DNA from: CAXTKD01 sp964244885
Lineage (GTDB): Bacteria > Pseudomonadota > Alphaproteobacteria > Sphingomonadales > Sphingomonadaceae
NCBI GenBank assembly: GCA_964244885.1
Contig: CAXTKD010000006.1
Span: 1 to 64,000, forward strand
DNA: 64,000 nt
Reading direction: 5' to 3'
In this document: positions 62,101 to 64,000 of the stretch, in pieces
Layout of the letters: each line of letters starts with the position of its first letter
Position numbering within the stretch: position 1 is the stretch's first letter
The notes under the pieces: model-generated
What the model saw: the letters and a program-made list of their open reading frames with translations, nothing else
The model's database searches: none
What the model was told of the DNA's origin: nothing
Made by a program: the position numbers and the translations under genes

Positions 62101-64000
62101 GCAGGTCGAAGGCGTCGGTGCCCGAAGCCCCCGCGTGCCGCACGTCGATGGTGAAGGTGATCGTGTCGCTGGCGTCGATCGGCGTCGGGGTGGTCAGCAC
62201 CTTGTCGACCAGCAGGACGGGAACCGCGATCGAGATCGGCGAGCTGTCGTTGATCACGGTGTCCGCCGCGCCGTAGGTGAGGCGGCCGGTGTTGAAGCCG
62301 CTGACGCCGTTCCGGTTGTCGGGAAGCACGTCGGGCGCGCTGACGACATAGGTGACGACGATCTGGTCGGCGGCGGTCGCCGGCGCGTTGTCGAAGGCGT
62401 TGACGACGCCGGTGCCGGCCGCGCCGCCGAAGGTCGCGGTGTCGTTGAAGCCGCCGCCGTTGCTGATGCTGAGCACGCCCATGTCATTGACGGCGAACGC
62501 GGTGGTGAGGTTTGCCCCGACCGCGGTGATCGTCGCGCTGTCCATCCGATAGCGGCCGTTGGCGAAGTTGCCGGGAAGGATGTCGGCCAGCCGGACGGCG
62601 GTCAGCGTGCCTTCGGGGAAGGTGTAGGTGACGGTGTAGGTCGCGCTCTCGCCGATCGCCAGCGTCGAGCCGGTGGTCAGCGGGTTGTCGGTCGAGGTCA
62701 GCACCTTCATCACGCCCGGCACGCCGAGGCCGATCGTCGCGGCGTCGGTCGGGTCGGTGAACGACTGGTCGATGCCGCCTTCGATCGCCGCGAAGTTGGT
62801 GACCGACGCATTGGAGGTCAGCGCGGTCGGCGTGATCGCGACGGTGTTGAGGAGCGCGATGTCGTAGGTGACCAGCACGATGTCGGCGGCGTTGGCGGCG
62901 CCGTCCTGGCCGATCTTGCCCTGCGCGCCATCGACGAAGGTGATGGTGAGCCCGGTGCCGTTGTCGACCGCGGTGTAGTCGACCCCGCCGCCGGTCAGCA
63001 CGGTGCCGTCGCCGCGCGCCACGACGAGGTTGGCGGTGGCGAGCGAGCCGCCGAGGAAGCTGACCCCGGCCGGCAGCGCGTCGGTCACCACCACGTCGAA
63101 CGCGCCGTTCGCCCCCGTGCCCTCGTTGTTGACGATCAGCGCGACGCGCGCCGTATCGCCGGCGTCGAGGTTGGCGACGTTCGAGTTGAGATTGGGCGCC
63201 GCCATCATCGGCGTCGTGCCGAGGCCGGCGTCGGTCAGGTTCGAGGTCAGCGTGAAGCTCTGCCCGCCGCCGTTGAGCACGCCCGGCGCGAGGAAGGTGA
63301 TGTTGGCGACCGATTCCGGCGTCGTGATCGCCCCCGACGAGGCGGTGACGATCGCCTTCTGCACCACCAGCTTGGGCTGCGTCAGCTGCACCTGGACGAT
63401 GCTGTTGCCGGCGGCCGAGTTGATCGTGCCCGACTCGCTGGAGGTCGCGAGGTTGGTCAGGAACAGCCCGTCAGCGAAATTGGTGTCCTGCACCACGAGC
63501 GTGAACAGCAGGTCGATCTTCGACACCTGGTTGGCGCCGGTTTGGTCCTGCAGCGCGTAATTGGGATAGGAGAGGGTGATCGAGTTGCCGCTCGTGTCGA
63601 ACATGTCGGTCGGCGGGGGCGCGTTGAGCAGGTTGTGGAAGGTATCGGTCGGGCCATAGGCGAGCTCGCCGGCGGTGAACGCCGGGGCGTTGACCACCGC
63701 CGCGAGGTCCTGCGCCACCAGCACCGGCAGCGGCAGGAAGTCCGCGAACGACAGCGACTGGAACGCCGAGATCGGCAGGTTGAATTCCAGCCGGTAGGTG
63801 ATGAGGTCGCCCGCCTTGAGCTGCACGCTCGCCGGGTTGAGAGTCGTCACGCCGCCCGATGTCACCGCGTAGACCGTCTTGATCAGGCTGCCGCGCTGGA
63901 TCGGCAGCGCCTCGGTGGCGTCGTCGATCGCCGATGTCGCGTTGAGCGTCGTCCCGCCGGTCGTGTTGTCGCGGATCGAGCCGCTCAGCGTCACGTCGTT
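53123..64000 (-). CDS. Giant DUF11-repeat surface protein, 5' end beyond window
   Basis: At least 3,625 codons, open to the right edge, so the true N-terminus (and any signal peptide) is not seen. It consists of beta-rich DUF11/TIGR01451-type domains and fimbrial-type D2-like domains with repeated phrases such as DAGDTVTYTVVVTNTGTGPA, DPLPAGLTYTGTPTL, and GVPDRIVFTLGTVTVPGDN. Seven tandem units of 293-297 codons (54155-60350) are clear. The last 200 residues differ: an Ig-like segment (SGSATPGTFITIDVSD), a run of six glycines, and the end LNRFNREFLTTADF. Lys/Asn/acidic patterns could make internal isopeptide bonds. It is probably an adhesin or biofilm scaffold. Confidence 0.88.
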   Translation of the reverse strand, partial: NDVTLSGSIRDNTTGGTTLNATSAIDDATEALPIQRGSLIKTVYAVTSGGVTTLNPASVQLKAGDLITYRLEFNLPISAFQSLSFADFLPLPVLVAQDLAAVVNAPAFTAGELAYGPTDTFHNLLNAPPPTDMFDTSGNSITLSYPNYALQDQTGANQVSKIDLLFTLVVQDTNFADGLFLTNLATSSESGTINSAAGNSIVQVQLTQPKLVVQKAIVTASSGAITTPESVANITFLAPGVLNGGGQSFTLTSNLTDAGLGTTPMMAAPNLNSNVANLDAGDTARVALIVNNEGTGANGAFDVVVTDALPAGVSFLGGSLATANLVVARGDGTVLTGGGVDYTAVDNGTGLTITFVDGAQGKIGQDGAANAADIVLVTYDIALLNTVAITPTALTSNASVTNFAAIEGGIDQSFTDPTDAATIGLGVPGVMKVLTSTDNPLTTGSTLAIGESATYTVTYTFPEGTLTAVRLADILPGNFANGRYRMDSATITAVGANLTTAFAVNDMGVLSISNGGGFNDTATFGGAAGTGVVNAFDNAPATAADQIVVTYVVSAPDVLPDNRNGVSGFNTGRLTYGAADTVINDSSPISIAVPVLLVDKVLTTPTPIDASDTITFTIDVRHAGASGTDAFDLLFSDTLPVGLTNIQVTGISTNTALTTADFTTTDTNADGLPDRVTFNGANQGIFDLQRGQFFTLTVTATVSQDAQAGATYTNTAGITYSTSDNGGGGDVAGERTNIMASDGANVTIPVTLTKSVTAPIAVIGGQVEYFITATLPEGLSNNFNILDMLAPGLTFVSGNLVSVGANVLTNPGNATPTVTAVQDPADATGHLIRFDFNDLRDVIDPAAQGAADQIVVRILARVNESGNARGTVIANTGSQTTDVNGVTTTPANSNMVNVTIVDPNMTISKTVNVPTTAPGGDTVQYTAVIAATAGANFSNAEDVVFTDALGGGAVLSGTTVRIDGVDYTVNGAAIGGVSVVSSGSGFSVRFGEVATGTGHTLVYNAAISAAAGSTVGLAAIGNATVTYDAIDSGGVSTADAQGDHNQSASDDAPLGTISIAKAITATSVAGTGTAEVRAGVQDLTISETATFQLTINVPAGGRTFTIGDLLDMAGVGRLTLVGGAGGVTITPSAGVTFATAPVTTTPDLDGDGNADLNIAFSMAGGSAAGTITVTYVATAANVAANASGDQLDLPVTLTYSAVPPAGIAGTLMSSASVDIVEPVLAIDKSVVAGTPNAGDTVTYTVVVTNSGNGPAYDLTIADPLPAGLTYTGTPTLTLSLGGGTTNPGNAAAVSIPTLLVGQSATLTYQAIVGNSVVVGSAVNNSATLNADSLPGVGGRAITPLVDTATFTTEATQAFGKTIFATDNADTTSAAFRAGVPDLNIGEAATFDLRIDLSEGSTTSVVVSDFLTSGAGTLTYVPGSAVVATANGVTFTGSIVPSLVDDNADGVPDRIVFTLGTVTVPGDNAGGNNFFVIRYMAAPTDRAENQAGDAIDLTATLTTSLGTLSDAKGVDIVEPVLTIDKSVVAGTPDAGDTVTYTVVVTNTGTGPAYNVAISDPLPAGLTYTGTPTLTLSMGGGTTNPGNAAAVSIPALLVGQSATLTYQAIVGNGVVTGAAVDNTATVNSDSVPGAPAGRTSPTVSDMATFTTLATQAFAKTIFATDNADTTSAAFRAGVPDLNIGEGVTFDLRVDLSEGSTTGVVVSDFLTSGAGTLTYLPGSAVVATANGVTFTGSIVPSLVDDNADGVPDRVVFTLGTVTVPGDNAGGNNFFVIRYTAVPTDRPENQNGDAIDLTATLTSALGTLTDAKGVDIVAPLLSIDKSVVAGTPNAGDTVTYTVVVTNSGTGPAYDVAIVDPLPAGLTYTGVVTLNVGGVVTNPASAAAVTVASLLVGQSATLTYSAIVGDGVVAGSVVNNIATVDSDSVPGGPTGRAGPTLNDPATFTTEATQTFAKTISATDNPDTGSAAFRAGAPDLNIGEVATFDLRVGLSEGSTTSVVISDFLTSAAGTLTYVPGSAVVATANGVTFTGSIVPSLVDDNADGVPDRIVFTLGTVTVPGDNAGGNDFFVVRYMAVAGDRPENQLGDAIDLTATLTTSLGALSDAKGVDIVAPLLGIDKSVATVGTPNAGDTVTYTVVITNNGTGPAYNALITDPLPAGLTYVPGTATLDGVPVGGSPASVTVASLLAGQSATLTYQALIGNTAVTGVALVNTATLDGDTVPGAPTGRPTPQVSDSASIVVEALQGLDKAISSTSDANTATGAFRPGISDLHIGETADFDLTVRLTEGTTATVVLTDSLVTAAGTLTLVGTPTIVTANGITFTGTGTAGFTLVDANGDGVPEAIRFDFGTVTVPGNNDATDNFFVVRYTAVVGDRPENQAGDALDLPATLTTALGTAMASASADIVAPAIVLTKGANAGFVSRGDTVGYTISLMNNGAGPAYDLSLADVLPAGLSYVAGTTTLTVGGVTTSFASPNAVVLAMLGAGQTATVDYQVRVDPNVGAAASYTNTASVAYDSLSGPGGRTGTTSGMATITTPTNVLGLSKAIIGTTIPETGTAMFRPGVADLAIGERATIDLTASFTEGTTATVVLTDQLPLTGKFQILGTPTITFLGGITTTMPGTPVLVDSDGDGLADRITFNFGTVTVPVDGDPTNNLIRVRYDIVIPDIGANTPGAALASPALLTSAAGNASAGIFADIVAPNLTIAKAVSAGAADAGDVKTYTITLTNTGSGPAFDLTLADTLPAGLTAVANTTVLTIGGTSTNFASPASVPIAALGVGQSAVLTFNAVVGDGVVGGATLVNGATVSYDSLPGAGGHPDSAATSASFTTAAVQTLDKSIVATSEPLTGTAAVRPAITDLTIGETATIQLATTFNEGTTTNVVITDQLISASGVLTLTGTPTLVLGAGVTVTGSVTPQFVDTNGDGVPDQVRFVLGTVVVPGDNNPANNSVTIRYDAVLADTAANASGNQFTLAATLNSSIGSMTDSETADIVAPFLTITKAVPAAAADAGDVKSYTVTVANSGIGPAFDLTIADPLPAGLTAVAGSTVLTVGGVSTTFASPGAVTLASLDAGQTAVVTFQARVGDSVVGGSTLLNTATVSYDSVGGPGGHAGTASATASFNTAAVQTLDKSVVATSETFTGTQVFRPGATDLTIGERATFELATTFSEGTTANVVITDQLVTVNGVLTFTGTPTLALGSGVTVSGGVTPQFVDTNGDGVPDQVRFVLGTVVVPGDNDPANNFVRIRYDAVLANVPGNVSGGQLALPAVLTSTSGTLGDSEPVDIVAPVLLLDKALAPDQPTDGQTTAFLLTVRHGPGSTAAATNIVLTEVLPQGALLAGATIVGAPAGTTINGNVITVPLLAIGETVTIRISTSVNFTAPPSGDTINMATLSSGTVTAGVAGGRIVSTAAQAILPFGNPTTTLPGMLGLQEQTELSSMGYYLDERYIENFPEIDPVYSGSATPGTFITIDVSDETGSASGFGTGIADAGGNWLVRLPSTTVSDRLQHSRFEHHYDGSRLFRAPTANLFEDRSLLGFNRLGDRLSVGSKPSYNTQIVRINAGGGGGGFDTSFAPAWRDQFFSMEPGLSVQGVFRDRAGNAVEGLYEGLDSPEAAGLNRFNREFLTTADF
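54155..60350 (-). repeat. Seven tandem units of about 880-890 bp inside the giant gene
   Basis: The junction phrase encoding (V/A)DIV(E/A)P recurs at 60341, 59453, 58562, 57677, 56792, 55913, 55034 and 54155. Spacings are 888, 891, 885, 885, 879, 879 and 879 bases, all multiples of three. Stretches such as GGGACCGTCACGGTGCCGAG are repeated nearly unchanged between neighbouring units. Confidence 0.9.

Overview
The window is high-GC DNA from an alphaproteobacterium, most likely a sphingomonad (Sphingomonadales). Supporting signs are a CckA-type cell-cycle kinase, Fo ATP synthase genes ordered I-a-c-b'-b without F1 genes beside them, a GTTC-N7-GTTC SOS box before recA, an rnc-era-recO-parC run, and many intergenic inverted repeats built on CCGTTCGTCCTGAGC... 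and CCCCTCCCCTTCAGGGG. Almost all of the window is ordinary chromosome. No tRNA, rRNA, CRISPR array, insertion sequence or prophage was found.

Layout. Positions 1-8.7 kb: ribB (cut by the window edge), a metallophosphoesterase/glycosyltransferase pair, a SET-domain protein, a DUF2721 membrane protein, an MFS exporter coupled to cysK, and cckA. 8.7-11.1 kb: a small accessory block with a GH19-like lysozyme, an unknown membrane protein, a winged-helix protein with an operator-like palindrome at its start, and a stand-alone receiver protein. 11.1-17.9 kb: recA with its SOS box, a glutathione transferase, alaS and a KefB/C-type antiporter. 17.9-20.9 kb: a visibly less GC-rich run of minus-strand genes of unknown function, one with a second SOS-like box and two apparently disrupted. 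21-28.4 kb: icd, a LOG-family hydrolase, psd-pssA, an acyl-CoA synthetase, a radical SAM protein and a VOC protein. 28.7-31 kb: the Fo ATP synthase operon. 31.4-38.3 kb: GNAT, DUF1285, Nudix, CCA-adding enzyme, a PAS/GGDEF/EAL protein, an MFS transporter and a divergent lactate/malate dehydrogenase-family enzyme. 38.4-47.2 kb: parC, recO, era and rnc on the minus strand, pgi, a small acidic protein and an EstB-like serine hydrolase.

47.2-64 kb is the most unusual part. Four tightly coupled plus-strand genes encode an LplT-like MFS protein, an M50 metalloprotease-like membrane protein with a PqqD/RRE-like N-terminus, a periplasmic HlyD-type adaptor and a membrane-anchored HlyD-type adaptor with a large cytoplasmic N-terminus. 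They converge on a giant minus-strand surface protein (more than 3,620 residues, still open at the window edge) made of DUF11-type repeats. Seven tandem units of 293-297 codons and a distinct C-terminal module are visible. My working inference is that the four genes are a dedicated export or anchoring apparatus for the giant protein. No ABC ATPase or TolC-like channel lies in the window, so the apparatus is incomplete here or uses parts encoded elsewhere.
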